Source of the DNA: Candidatus Avelusimicrobium cornigerorum
Lineage (GTDB): Bacteria; Elusimicrobiota; Elusimicrobia; Elusimicrobiales; Elusimicrobiaceae
Length of the DNA: 64,000 nucleotides
Direction: 5' to 3'
Assembly (NCBI GenBank): GCA_002309715.1
Contig: DBXW01000007.1
Coordinates: forward strand, 6,461 to 70,460
The stretch's first letter is position 1, and every line of letters starts with the position of its first letter. The notes under the pieces are model-generated. The model did not search any database, had not been told where the DNA came from, and was given only the letters and a program-made list of their open reading frames with translations. Shown piece after piece: positions 34,017 to 43,003 of this stretch. The position numbers were made by a program, and so were the translations under genes.

Positions 34017-35075
34017 TTATTTCCTCGTTAAAATAGTAGCGCCGGCTTTGCCCACCGCCACAGTATCTTCCAACCGAACGCCGAATTTACCCGGCAAATA
34101 AATGCCCGGCTCCACCGTTACTACATTGCCTATTTGCAAGCGTGCCGCGGACTCCGCACTGTTGCAAGGTTCTTCGTGAATATCTATACCCACCCCGTGC
34201 CCGGTGCGGTGTGTAAAATAATCGCCGTACCCGGCCGCCGTTATGACTTGGCGGGCATTGGCATCCACGTCACGGGTAGCAGCACCTTTGCGAATCGTTT
34301 TAATGCCCGTTTTACGAGCCTTATCTACTAAACTCCAAATTTTTTTATATTCGTTCGGCTCGCGCTTGCCATACCACCAAGAGCGCGTGATATCCGAACA
34401 ATACCCCTCATAAATACAACCGAAATCCATCAAAACAGCCTCTTCTTTTTTGAGTTTGCGGGTAGTGGTTTGGTGGTGTGGATTGGCCGCGTTTTCTCCA
34501 AAAGCAACGATTGTGGGGAAGGAAGTTTCCGTTCCTCCGTTTGCGCGCATAAATTGTTCCAACATAGAAGCCACTTCACACTCCATCATTCCGGTTTTTA
34601 AGCGGGGTTTGACGTACTCGTATGCCAAATAAGCGATGCGGCAAGCCTGTCTTAATTTTTTTAATTCGGCATCATCTTTTGTTTCCCGCAAATCGGAAAT
34701 TAAACTGGGCAGTTCCGCAAAACCTGCTTGACGCATTTGTTTCCCAGCCAAATATGATTCCTTGGCCGCGTCAAAACCTACACGGGAAATTTTCTTTGTT
34801 TTGACGTAGTTGATAGCCGCTTGCAAGCGATCGGTCTCGCAACCGAAAACTTCTAACTGTGCATTAAAACGGCGCAGTTGCTCGGTGTATAATTCCCGCA
34901 CGAAACAGGCTATACCGCGAGGATGAATTATAAATACGGCCTCCTGCGGATAAAACGAAAAACCCGACATATAAAATTGGTCAGTGTGATCCGTCAGCAC
35001 CAACGAACTTACCCGGTATTTACCCAGTAACTTGCGCACCGCTTCCAAACGTTTTTGTAAAATAGGTTGAGTCAT
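34017..35075 (-). CDS. M24 family aminopeptidase (Xaa-Pro type), copy B
   Basis: 352 residues, same two domains as copy A. Ligand motifs: MDFGCIYEGYCSDITRSWW, RTGHGVGIDIHEEP, VEPGIYLPGKFG and VRLEDTVAV; all five metal-binding residues are kept, so both copies should be active. The tandem arrangement indicates duplication and perhaps split specificity. First gene of the minus-strand run that continues through efp to the pilin; it diverges from the plus-strand gene at 35,203. Confidence 0.9.
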   Translation of the reverse strand: MTQPILQKRLEAVRKLLGKYRVSSLVLTDHTDQFYMSGFSFYPQEAVFIIHPRGIACFVRELYTEQLRRFNAQLEVFGCETDRLQAAINYVKTKKISRVGFDAAKESYLAGKQMRQAGFAELPSLISDLRETKDDAELKKLRQACRIAYLAYEYVKPRLKTGMMECEVASMLEQFMRANGGTETSFPTIVAFGENAANPHHQTTTRKLKKEEAVLMDFGCIYEGYCSDITRSWWYGKREPNEYKKIWSLVDKARKTGIKTIRKGAATRDVDANARQVITAAGYGDYFTHRTGHGVGIDIHEEPCNSAESAARLQIGNVVTVEPGIYLPGKFGVRLEDTVAVGKAGATILTRK

Positions 35076-35202
35076 TTAGTTTGTCCGATAAAAATACTTC
35101 TTTGCTATATGATATCAATTTTTCCCCCCATGCGACAATTAAAATTATACTTTTGAAAAACAAGCATCAAAGACGGCGTAGAATTTACTATAATAATGGA
35201 GT

Positions 35203-36810
35203 ATGGCACGTAAGCCGTTTATTCAAACTTTATTACTGCTGTTCCTACTCGTTTGTGCGTCAACCGGGTGGGCGGCTTTGTTCGTCTCTAAAGATAACGG
35301 TTTCACGTTAGATATGCCTTCCGGGTGGAAACAATCTTCCAAATCACCGTTAGGAACCGTGTTGGCCATAGAGAAAGGGAACTCTACCATTGAAGTTAAA
35401 AAAATTGACTGTCCTACCGAAACGTGTATTGAAGGCAAAATTACCAACGACCTAACCGAACTGAAACGCAAAAAAATGCAAGTCGTCGGCAATTCTTACA
35501 CCGGGGAAGATATCAAACGTATTGAATTCTCTACGGGTGAACCTTTTTTCTATATCAGTTTTTATACTCCTAAAAATGATTTTGGCGCCGGCTACTTTTT
35601 GATTAACGGGCAAGCCTATTCCATTTTAGCACGCAATTTAACCTACGCGGAAACCGATTTAATTTTCTCCTTTATTTCCCCCCGTGCTCCCCAAAAGGTA
35701 AGCCCCGGCGAAATGCAAACCTTGGAAATGGATTTGCAAGATCCGCGTGCGTACAACATTGCTGCCATGCCGGAAGTGGAAGAAGAAACCGTTACCGCGC
35801 CGGATGAAAACAACCTGGCGGCACAACCGAAAAACGCCAAAAAATCTGCCGCACCCAAAACACTTAAAAAACGTTTGGGGCAATTTCGCTTCAACACATT
35901 TATTTCTCAACGGATGCCGCCGTATATCCGCCAACTTGAACACGGATTTGATGCTTTTGTAATAATAGGATTGTTGTATATTTTATTGCTCGCGTGCGCG
36001 GCGGCTATACGTTTATGGAAACGCCCGCAAGTGCAACTGCCGGCCGCGAACCCCAACTCACTTTACCCGATTCGTTTTACCAGATTGTATGGTACCCCTT
36101 CACTTATTTTCCGCGCCAAAGACAATCAAGGGAACATCTTGATTTCCTTATCCAATCGGTGGGATAGTTTATTTTTACTTTCGGGCATTTTACTGGTGGT
36201 TTTTACCGGATTTTTACTGGCCGTTTGCGGCCTGTTGGAAAAAACTCAACTCGTAACGTTCTCTACTTTTACCTACGATACGATTTATTCTTTTTGCTCG
36301 CTACTTATTCCGTTGGGAATCATCATTTTCTTCTGTGGAATAATATGGTCGCAACTGGTACTGCGAGAAATAAGCCTGTTTGACCGCAAGGGCAAAAAGG
36401 CCGCTGTCGTTTTGCAAAAGGGCTTTGGCCTGACTTCCGAAAAATACGAAATTTATTTTGCACGCTCCAAGGAAGTACTCGTGGCCGTGCGGCGGCGCTT
36501 TGTGTTGCAACGCAGATGGCAACTGTTTAGCCATGACGGAAATTTATTGGCAGAAATCCGCGAACACGGTGCTTGGTGGCGCAGCGTACTACGCAAATTA
36601 TGCGGGCATTTGTGGGGTTTCTTGCGAGCCGATTACGATATTTACGGACAAATGGATAGCACCGGTTCCATCCGCAATGACCACTCCGCTTTTGATAGTT
36701 TTACTTGCCAGTTGGACAAACCGCAAGCCATCAATGCACGCGACCTACTGGTAATGTCGCTTTTAATCAATATCCGCGACAAAGACAAATGGTATCCGTG
36801 GTTTAATTAA
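35203..36810 (+). CDS. Envelope protein with N-terminal secreted domain and C-terminal membrane-linked domain
   Basis: 535 residues. A signal peptide or first anchor (ending STGWAA) leads to a domain that resembles PsbP/DcrB-like lipoproteins (DNGFTLDMPSGWKQS, IEFSTGEPFFYISFYTP). After an Ala/Lys/Pro linker there is one membrane helix (about residue 252), a short soluble stretch, two more helices (about 325-390), and a C-terminal basic beta-rich domain (RRRFVLQRRWQLF, LRADYDIYGQMDSTGSI) that recalls tubby/LURP-like folds. The latter likeness is weak. TGGAG precedes the ATG, and TATAAT lies at about 35,189. Function unknown; the following gene is a cell-wall peptidase. Confidence 0.65.
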   Translation: MARKPFIQTLLLLFLLVCASTGWAALFVSKDNGFTLDMPSGWKQSSKSPLGTVLAIEKGNSTIEVKKIDCPTETCIEGKITNDLTELKRKKMQVVGNSYTGEDIKRIEFSTGEPFFYISFYTPKNDFGAGYFLINGQAYSILARNLTYAETDLIFSFISPRAPQKVSPGEMQTLEMDLQDPRAYNIAAMPEVEEETVTAPDENNLAAQPKNAKKSAAPKTLKKRLGQFRFNTFISQRMPPYIRQLEHGFDAFVIIGLLYILLLACAAAIRLWKRPQVQLPAANPNSLYPIRFTRLYGTPSLIFRAKDNQGNILISLSNRWDSLFLLSGILLVVFTGFLLAVCGLLEKTQLVTFSTFTYDTIYSFCSLLIPLGIIIFFCGIIWSQLVLREISLFDRKGKKAAVVLQKGFGLTSEKYEIYFARSKEVLVAVRRRFVLQRRWQLFSHDGNLLAEIREHGAWWRSVLRKLCGHLWGFLRADYDIYGQMDSTGSIRNDHSAFDSFTCQLDKPQAINARDLLVMSLLINIRDKDKWYPWFN

Positions 36811-36813
36811 CCT

Positions 36814-38271
36814 ATGCGTATTCTCTTGCTTGGGGTATTATTACTTCCTTCTTTGCTAAATGCACAACCGTTGCAAAATTGGGTAGAAGAAAAAATCAAA
36901 CATCCCGTTTTGCGTGGGGCTATTTGGGCCGGCATTGCCGTACCTTCCCAACAAAATCAAGGTCCGTTATTTGCTTTGCAAGACTCCACGCGACTCACTC
37001 CGGCCAGCACCCTTAAACTTTTAACAACCGCCGCCGCGTTGGAAACATTAGGACCGCATTACCGTTTTGAGACCAACCTTTATATGAAAGGAACACCAGA
37101 TGGAAACGGCGTATTAAACGGGGAATTGTATTTACAAGGTGGCGGGGATATGACACTGGGCTCCACGCGCGTAGTCGGCGCAGAAACGTGGCAAGCAGTA
37201 GCCAAGCGTTGGGCAAACTCCGTCAAACAAGCGGGCGTGCGCCAAATTAACGGTGACCTAATTGCCGATGTATCTTTGTTTGAAGGCCCTACAATCGCTC
37301 CTAAAGTAAATTGGGAAAATATGGGCAACTATTTTGCAGCCCCCGCTTCCCCCCTTTGTTTTAACGACAATTTGTTTGATATTTACTTCAAGTCCGAAAC
37401 ACACCCTAACCGCAACGTACTCGTAGATCACACCCAACCGGATTTACCCGATGTGCATATTCAATCTTTTGTAATTACCGACGGAAAATCTAATAAAGAT
37501 AACGCTTATGTATACGGTGCGCCCGGGCAATACGACTTAAAAATTTTCGGTACAATACCTACAAGCGCCAAAGGTTTTCACATCAAAGCCGCCTTGCCGG
37601 AGCCGGCACTTTTTGCCTTACAAGCGTTAGAGCAAGCCTTAAACGAACAAGGTATTTCCGTAAACGGGCAAGTGAAAACTTCATCTCAATCCCCCGACTA
37701 TTCCGCTATGCAACGGTTGGATAAATATCTTTCCCCCGAGTTAAAAGACATTATTTTTATTGTAAATAAACGCAGTTTCAATTTATATGCGGATATGTTG
37801 CTAAGGCAATTAGCCGTTCACGCCGGGCAAAAAGGGAGTATAGAAAACGGACTAAACCAACTGAAACAATTTTTACTTACCCGGCATATTGCCGGCCTAA
37901 ACGATACCGTGCTTTACGACGGTAGCGGTCTTTCGCGCGATAATTTGTTAACGCCCCGCGTATTGGTGGCCGTGCTTAATTATATGACACAAAGCCCATA
38001 TTTTGAGTATTATTACAATTCGCTAGCCACCCCCAATGACCGTGGAGATTTATTAGTACTTCGGCGGTATTTGAAATCTAAAAAAAAGATTGAAGACGTA
38101 CGCGTCAAAGGCGGCACAATTGATAACGTTAAAGCCATAGCCGGTTACGTGCGCGCAGAAAACGGACAGTTAATCTCTTTTGTACTGATGGCCAATAATT
38201 TAGCGGGCAAAGATGAAGCCCTTTTCCGCATACACGAAGATATTATTAAAGAATTATTGATGACGAAATAG
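36814..38271 (+). CDS. dacB: D-alanyl-D-alanine carboxypeptidase/endopeptidase, PBP4 type (S13)
   Basis: 485 residues with a signal peptide (MRILLLGVLLLPSLLNAQP). Active-site Ser65-x-x-Lys68 in TPASTLKLLTTAAALETLG; the second box lies in YDGSGLSRDNLLTPR; the third is VKGGTIDNVKAIAGY, with KGGT instead of KTG. The large insertion between the first two boxes is typical of PBP4. It trims peptide side chains of cell-wall murein in the periplasm. Three bases after the preceding gene. Confidence 0.92.
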   Translation: MRILLLGVLLLPSLLNAQPLQNWVEEKIKHPVLRGAIWAGIAVPSQQNQGPLFALQDSTRLTPASTLKLLTTAAALETLGPHYRFETNLYMKGTPDGNGVLNGELYLQGGGDMTLGSTRVVGAETWQAVAKRWANSVKQAGVRQINGDLIADVSLFEGPTIAPKVNWENMGNYFAAPASPLCFNDNLFDIYFKSETHPNRNVLVDHTQPDLPDVHIQSFVITDGKSNKDNAYVYGAPGQYDLKIFGTIPTSAKGFHIKAALPEPALFALQALEQALNEQGISVNGQVKTSSQSPDYSAMQRLDKYLSPELKDIIFIVNKRSFNLYADMLLRQLAVHAGQKGSIENGLNQLKQFLLTRHIAGLNDTVLYDGSGLSRDNLLTPRVLVAVLNYMTQSPYFEYYYNSLATPNDRGDLLVLRRYLKSKKKIEDVRVKGGTIDNVKAIAGYVRAENGQLISFVLMANNLAGKDEALFRIHEDIIKELLMTK

Positions 38272-38274
38272 TTT

Positions 38275-39645
38275 TTACGCACCGGTAATTTCTATTTTTT
38301 TCCACTTACCTTGCAGAAACCGCACTCCCATCAGCAACGCCGTCAGCCAAGCATAAAACGTCAGCCACGCCCACACCCATACAACCGACATTTTCCACAC
38401 ATACACAATTAGCCACGTTCCGGGAATCAAAAGTCCCCACGCACACGTAAGCATCACCGTCATATAAAACTTTGTATCTCCCGCACCGCGCAACGCTTCG
38501 CCAAAAATTAAATAGGTTGCGTCTCCCACTACAAAAAAACTCATCAGTCGCATTAACGGATATGTCTTAGCGGCAATTTCCGCCGAATTTACCGATTCGG
38601 GCGAAATAAAAAGTCCTACAAAAAAGGGTGTTAAAAAAAAGAATATAAGCCCCACGCTTACCGCATACGTATAACCGATTTTGCACGCATTTTTTACCAC
38701 CTGAACACTCAAATCAGGGCGTTTGAGTCCTTGATATTTGCTAACGAGAATTTGTATTCCAATGCCTAGTCCAAGCACCAGCATAAAAACCACCGGTTGC
38801 ATAGACATTACCACATTGCTTGCCTCCAGCGAAACCACGTCAATATGTCCCACCATAAACGTAAAAAGTGTAAAAGACATAATATCCATTAAAAACCCAA
38901 AACCGTTAGGAATGCCGAAACGTAGAAGCCGCGAAAACACCGGTTTATAAAACCCGGCTAACTGCGTAATACGATATTCTTTACGTATACGCGCCCCCAA
39001 AAGTAACCCGATGTAAATAAGCGTTATAGATAGCGAGCCTAACACGGTAGACCACCCCGCCCCGCTAATGCCCATTTGCGGGAAGCCAAGTTTTCCAAAA
39101 ATCATCACATAGCCTAAGATGATGTTTATCGTATTGCCAATCAGCGCGGCATACATCGGAATTTTTGTTTGTCCGCGCCCGCTAAAAAAACTTGACAGCG
39201 CATTATTGACCACCACAAGGCCCGCAAATAAATTCAAAATAGTAAAGTAATTGATTTCAAGCGCAGTCACTTCCGGGCTATGATGAAACGCACGGATAAG
39301 TGCATTGCCCACCGGCGTCAACCCTGCAAGAACAACGGAAGATATGACTGCCACCAGCACGCCTTGCCATAGAGAAATGGTAACGGATGCAAATTTCTTT
39401 TTCGCATAATACTGTGAAATGAAAACCCCGGTGTAACCGGCCACGCCCATAAAAAGACTGGCAAACGTTAACGCAAGTGCGCCCGCCGGCACACATGCCG
39501 CTAACGCTTCGTGCGAATACCACGACAAAAACATGCGATCGGCAAATTGCATGACCACTTGAGCCGCCATCGTAATAATCAGCGGATAGGAAAGTGTCCA
39601 CAATTCACTTAAAGAGGCTTGCGCGTATGATTTTTTGGGTTTCAT
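38275..39645 (-). CDS. MATE family efflux transporter
   Basis: 456 residues from the ATG at 39645 (MKPKKSYAQ). Twelve predicted membrane helices in two similar halves; family motifs ADRMFLSWYSHEALAA in helix 1-2 and NALSSFFSGRGQTKIPMYAALIG in the first half, NACKIGYTYAVSVGLIFFF and GEALRGAGDTKFYMTV in the second. It exports drugs or metabolites using Na+ or H+. The start has no clear ribosome binding site and lies just behind the terminator of cspA; a longer frame from a TTG at 39696 would run through that hairpin and is less likely. Confidence 0.9.
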   Translation of the reverse strand: MKPKKSYAQASLSELWTLSYPLIITMAAQVVMQFADRMFLSWYSHEALAACVPAGALALTFASLFMGVAGYTGVFISQYYAKKKFASVTISLWQGVLVAVISSVVLAGLTPVGNALIRAFHHSPEVTALEINYFTILNLFAGLVVVNNALSSFFSGRGQTKIPMYAALIGNTINIILGYVMIFGKLGFPQMGISGAGWSTVLGSLSITLIYIGLLLGARIRKEYRITQLAGFYKPVFSRLLRFGIPNGFGFLMDIMSFTLFTFMVGHIDVVSLEASNVVMSMQPVVFMLVLGLGIGIQILVSKYQGLKRPDLSVQVVKNACKIGYTYAVSVGLIFFFLTPFFVGLFISPESVNSAEIAAKTYPLMRLMSFFVVGDATYLIFGEALRGAGDTKFYMTVMLTCAWGLLIPGTWLIVYVWKMSVVWVWAWLTFYAWLTALLMGVRFLQGKWKKIEITGA

Positions 39646-39653
39646 TTTGTCTA

Positions 39654-39680
39654 CAAAAAAAGAGCCCCTTGCGGGGCCCT
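39654..39680 (-). terminator. Terminator of the cold-shock gene
   Basis: Stem of eight pairs with one mismatch (AGAGCCCC with GGGGCCCT, 39661-39680), loop TTGC, followed on the minus strand by seven T. The MATE start codon lies nine bases beyond. Confidence 0.85.
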
Positions 39681-39699
39681 TTGAAAAGTCTTTCAAAAC

Positions 39700-39903
39700 T
39701 TATAGTTTGACGACTTTAACGGCCTTCGGGCCTTTTTCAGATTCTACGACTTCAAATTCCACTTCTTGACCTTCGGCCAAGGTTTTGAAACCGTCGCCTT
39801 GAATTTCTTGATAGTGCACAAAGAGATCTTTAGAACCATCTTCGGGGGTTACGAAACCGTAACCTTTTTGATCGTTAAACCACTTCACTTTTCCTTTAGG
39901 CAT
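39700..39903 (-). CDS. Cold-shock protein, CspA family
   Basis: 67 residues, one cold-shock domain. RNP1-like KGYGFVTPEDG and RNP2-like DLFVHYQEI bind single-stranded RNA or DNA; GKVKWFNDQKGYGF is the family signature. It melts RNA structure. It has a leader of about 50 bases, its own promoter and terminator, so is monocistronic. Confidence 0.95.
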   Translation of the reverse strand: MPKGKVKWFNDQKGYGFVTPEDGSKDLFVHYQEIQGDGFKTLAEGQEVEFEVVESEKGPKAVKVVKL

Positions 39904-39965
39904 GTTACTTATACTTCCTTACTTTAATTAAATTAGGCATCCGGTAAACCGAAGTACCTATAAGT

Positions 39966-39996
39966 ATTATACTATAAATTTCTATAAAAAACGCAA
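39966..39996 (-). promoter_or_regulatory. Promoter of the cold-shock gene
   Basis: On the minus strand TTGCGT (39991-39996) and TATAAT (39966-39971) with a long 19-base spacer. The leader of about 55 bases could carry cold-responsive structure, as in other csp genes. Confidence 0.5.
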
Positions 39997-40032
39997 GTGA
40001 TTTTTCTACTTTTTACGCACCCTGAAAAATTT

Positions 40033-40038
40033 TATAAT
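40033..40038 (+). promoter_or_regulatory. -10 box of ftcD, spaced for a leaderless mRNA
   Basis: Perfect TATAAT ending six bases before the ATG at 40045. Transcription from it would begin at the start codon. The -35 region is poor (TTTACG at 40012-40017, 15-base spacer). No Shine-Dalgarno sequence stands upstream. Confidence 0.5.
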
Positions 40039-40044
40039 AAAGAT

Positions 40045-41010
40045 ATGCAAATTATAGAAGCCGTACCCAATATTTCCGACGGAGAACACCCGGATATTAT
40101 CGCCCGGGTAGTTGCTGCCGCCAGCGTACCCGGGGCACATGTGTTACATGTGGACAGCAATGCTGATGCCAACCGAACTGTCATTACAATAGCAGGTAAT
40201 CCGCAAGCCGTGGCGGAAAGTACCTTCCTTTTAATACACACGGCCAGTCAACTGATTGACATGCGTACGCAACGCGGCGCGCACCCGCGGCTGGGCGCAA
40301 CGGATGTTTGCCCGCTTGTACCCGTACAAGATATTTCCATTGAAGAAACATCCCGACTTGCGGAAAAATTAGCACAAAAAGCGGCAGATAACTTACATAT
40401 TCCCATTTATTTATATGAAGAAAACGCGCGCACAAAAGAGCGCCGAAATTTAGCATTTATCCGCTGCGGAGAATATGAAAGATTGCCGGATAAATTGCGC
40501 ACATTGCCGCCGGATTTCGGCCCCAAAACATGGAACGAACACGTCGCAAAAACGGGAGCCACAGTAATCGGTGCGCGTAAATTTTTAATTGCATTTAATA
40601 TGTCTCTTAACACGCAAGATGTTACAATCGCGCGCGAAATTGCCACACAACTGCGCGAAAAAAACGGCGGATTAAAATGCGTCAAGGCGATCGGTTGGTA
40701 TATGCCTGCCTACCGTTGCGCGCAAGTATCGTGCAATTTAACGGACTTTACCCAAACAGGTTTGTCCGAAGTTTTTGAGACGTGTAAAAAATTAGCCGCC
40801 ACTCGCGGCCTACAAATTACGGCGGGAGAACTGATCGGTCTAGTGCCGCAAGAAGCACTTATCAAAGCCGGCCATTTTTATTTACCCGAAGAAAAAAATA
40901 CCGCCACGCTTATAGACGCGGCGGTCAATAAATTACTTCTAAATAATATCCTACCTTTCAAACCTAACGAACGCATTTTAGAGCGTGTATTAAATTCACT
41001 TTATTTATAA
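40045..41010 (+). CDS. ftcD: Glutamate formimidoyltransferase
   Basis: 321 residues from the ATG at 40045 (MQIIEAVPNISDG, the family N-terminus); an upstream extension to 39997 is unlike the family. It moves the formimino group from formiminoglutamate to tetrahydrofolate in histidine breakdown. Only the transferase part is present, without the cyclodeaminase domain of the animal enzyme. Visible: DSNADANRTVITIAG, RTQRGAHPRLGATDVCPLVP and VIGARKFLIAFNMSLNT. Its 3' end overlaps the convergent HExxH gene by ten bases. No hut genes are nearby. Confidence 0.93.
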   Translation: MQIIEAVPNISDGEHPDIIARVVAAASVPGAHVLHVDSNADANRTVITIAGNPQAVAESTFLLIHTASQLIDMRTQRGAHPRLGATDVCPLVPVQDISIEETSRLAEKLAQKAADNLHIPIYLYEENARTKERRNLAFIRCGEYERLPDKLRTLPPDFGPKTWNEHVAKTGATVIGARKFLIAFNMSLNTQDVTIAREIATQLREKNGGLKCVKAIGWYMPAYRCAQVSCNLTDFTQTGLSEVFETCKKLAATRGLQITAGELIGLVPQEALIKAGHFYLPEEKNTATLIDAAVNKLLLNNILPFKPNERILERVLNSLYL

Positions 41011-42143
41011 GGCGGCATATATAACTCTTGGATATACTGCGTTACTTCCGGTTTTAACAGTAACGCGGTAATGTTTGTATCCGGGTATTGTTGCACCATT
41101 TTATGAAAGAAAACTGCCAATTTCCCATAATCTATCACACTGTTCACGTTCGGATATTTTACTTCCGTCATTAAATCAATCCCCATCACTTTTTTATACA
41201 AGATATCTGCCAACATAATATCTTGCACACTATTCGGAAGTTCCGTTAGCACATACACCCCTTCCACGGATTCTAACACTCCCGGAAAGAAATTTTGCAC
41301 GTGTAACAACTCGTGTAATGCACACAACGCTATCGGAAAATAGGCTCCTTTTTCTTTTGAAAAAATCGGAGACAAAACCACTTGCACATTCCAATTATTG
41401 TAGTGATTATCCAAATCGGAAATAAACGTCACGCTCCGGAAATCTTCCATCAGCGCATCTTGCATAAAAAGTGTCATCCATTCCCTAGACACCCCCAACT
41501 TTTCTTCACCCCGGCTATATAACATTTCCCAAGCCATCGGCTCTATTTTGTCACGAAGATTCAACGGTAACATCTTAAACCGATTGCCGTCATATAATTT
41601 TTCGCTCAACCATCTATACGCCCAATTTTCCCCGAACTTCTCTTCCAAATCCCTGAAATCAGCAGCATACGCCCCCAAAATATTGGAATTTTCCGCAAAG
41701 TAGGAAATACGGATACGCGGAATCTCGTTAGGAAAATACTTAAGCAGTTTATACCCGGCCAAATAGGCCTTCATCGTATTTACATCGTTGACATCAGGTA
41801 AACCGTTATTCAATTTTACCGTATCCAATTTTCCACGGTAAAAATCACTTTGCTTTTGCGGTAACTTATCCAATAAATTTTCCATACGCACAAAAACATC
41901 TTGCGCTTGTTCGGGCGTAGGTTGATAATTTTTGCCAACATACCGTTCCGGCCCTCCTGCCGCTCGTGAAGCCGCCATTTGTGCGTCAATTTCCCGTTGT
42001 ATTTTTGCGGCAATGTTATCAGAAGCAACCGATTGCCCAACAGTAGCCCCTACCGGACGAGCTATTTTACCCACCATCTGCTGTGCCGACGCAGTACCAA
42101 CAGCTATAAAAACACTTACGATAAACAGAAATATTTTTTTCAT
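41001..42143 (-). CDS. Secreted zincin-like protein (HExxH)
   Basis: 380 residues with a signal peptide (MKKIFLFIVSVFIAVGTASAQ). The sequence LCALHELLHVQNFFPG holds a zinc-protease motif HELLH at residues 277-281, and Glu residues in LESVEGV follow at 14 and 17 residues, a spacing that could supply the third ligand. The preceding region is helical and aromatic-rich. No peptidase family recognised. Few Cys. AGGGGAAAC precedes the ATG, and a possible promoter (TTGTCC, 17 bases, TATCCT) lies upstream. Enzyme activity is inferred only from the motif. Confidence 0.65.
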   Translation of the reverse strand: MKKIFLFIVSVFIAVGTASAQQMVGKIARPVGATVGQSVASDNIAAKIQREIDAQMAASRAAGGPERYVGKNYQPTPEQAQDVFVRMENLLDKLPQKQSDFYRGKLDTVKLNNGLPDVNDVNTMKAYLAGYKLLKYFPNEIPRIRISYFAENSNILGAYAADFRDLEEKFGENWAYRWLSEKLYDGNRFKMLPLNLRDKIEPMAWEMLYSRGEEKLGVSREWMTLFMQDALMEDFRSVTFISDLDNHYNNWNVQVVLSPIFSKEKGAYFPIALCALHELLHVQNFFPGVLESVEGVYVLTELPNSVQDIMLADILYKKVMGIDLMTEVKYPNVNSVIDYGKLAVFFHKMVQQYPDTNITALLLKPEVTQYIQELYMPPYK

Positions 42144-42198
42144 AGTTTCCCCTATACTTATAGGATACGGGTTTTAGTCGGCAGGGACAAGAGTCTTT

Positions 42199-42221
42199 AG
42201 GCCCAATTTACGACTGGGCCT
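42199..42221. other. Hairpin between rsmA and the zincin-like gene
   Basis: Stem AGGCCCA/TGGGCCT with a 9-base loop. The short T-run lies on the plus side although both flanking genes are on the minus strand, so it is not a normal terminator for rsmA; it may be a regulatory or RNA-stability hairpin. Confidence 0.35.
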
Positions 42222-42242
42222 TTTGGCACTTTCGGACAAGTT

Positions 42243-43001
42243 TTATATAAGTAAAACAAGTTTTACATACTCTTCCGGGGTAAGTTGTTCCGGGCGAACA
42301 GTAAGCGACAAATGTAAATTTTCCAACGCGGCAGAAATTTTTTCTTTATCGTATCCCCCCAAAACAAGCGCATTTAAGAGAGTTTTTCGGCGGTGTAAAA
42401 AAGCGGTGACTACCAAACGGCGTAATTTTTCCCACGGCACCGAAGGCGGAGTAATTTTTTCAAAAGCCAGCACGGCACTTTCTACTTTCGGTGGCGGCGC
42501 AAATGCACTGCGGCCCACTTTGCAAATTAAATTTATCCGCGCGCGAAGTTGGCTAAAAATACTTAACGGACCATAAAATTCATCTCCCGCTTGAGCGCGT
42601 ATTTTTTGCGCGTGCTCTTTCTGAAACATAAAAACCGCGGTCTGAAAATGCGTCCACGCCAACACTTTATCCAAAATTTCCGCCGCGTCAATATAAGGTA
42701 AATTGCTGACAAACTCCGTCGGCACAGCGGGCAAACTTGCCAAATCAAACTTTAAAAAATTTTGCGCTACGATAGTAACTTGCGCCTGCCCCGGCAAATG
42801 CGCGCGTAAAAAAGAAACCATTTCCGGATCAATTTCCACAACGGTAAAATTGGTTAAGCCGCGTGCAATAAGCGCATTTGTCAGCGCACCTTTGCCGGGG
42901 CCGATTTCTACTATATTTTGCGCTCGCAAGAGTAACGCGGCATCCACAATTTGCGTGATAATGTTTTTATCAATTAAAAAATGTTGACCGTATTTTTGCA
43001 T
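42243..43001 (-). CDS. rsmA: 16S rRNA A1518/A1519 dimethyltransferase
   Basis: 252 residues. Dimethylates two adjacent adenines at the 3' end of 16S rRNA. KYGQHFLIDKNII at the N-terminus, SAM-binding VEIGPGKGALTNALIARG, VVEIDPEM, and catalytic SNLPYIDAAEIL (NLPY). The C-terminal helical domain has PPPKVESAVLAFEK. It starts two bases after the TPR gene stops. Confidence 0.94.
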   Translation of the reverse strand: MQKYGQHFLIDKNIITQIVDAALLLRAQNIVEIGPGKGALTNALIARGLTNFTVVEIDPEMVSFLRAHLPGQAQVTIVAQNFLKFDLASLPAVPTEFVSNLPYIDAAEILDKVLAWTHFQTAVFMFQKEHAQKIRAQAGDEFYGPLSIFSQLRARINLICKVGRSAFAPPPKVESAVLAFEKITPPSVPWEKLRRLVVTAFLHRRKTLLNALVLGGYDKEKISAALENLHLSLTVRPEQLTPEEYVKLVLLI

Positions 43002-43003
43002 AG

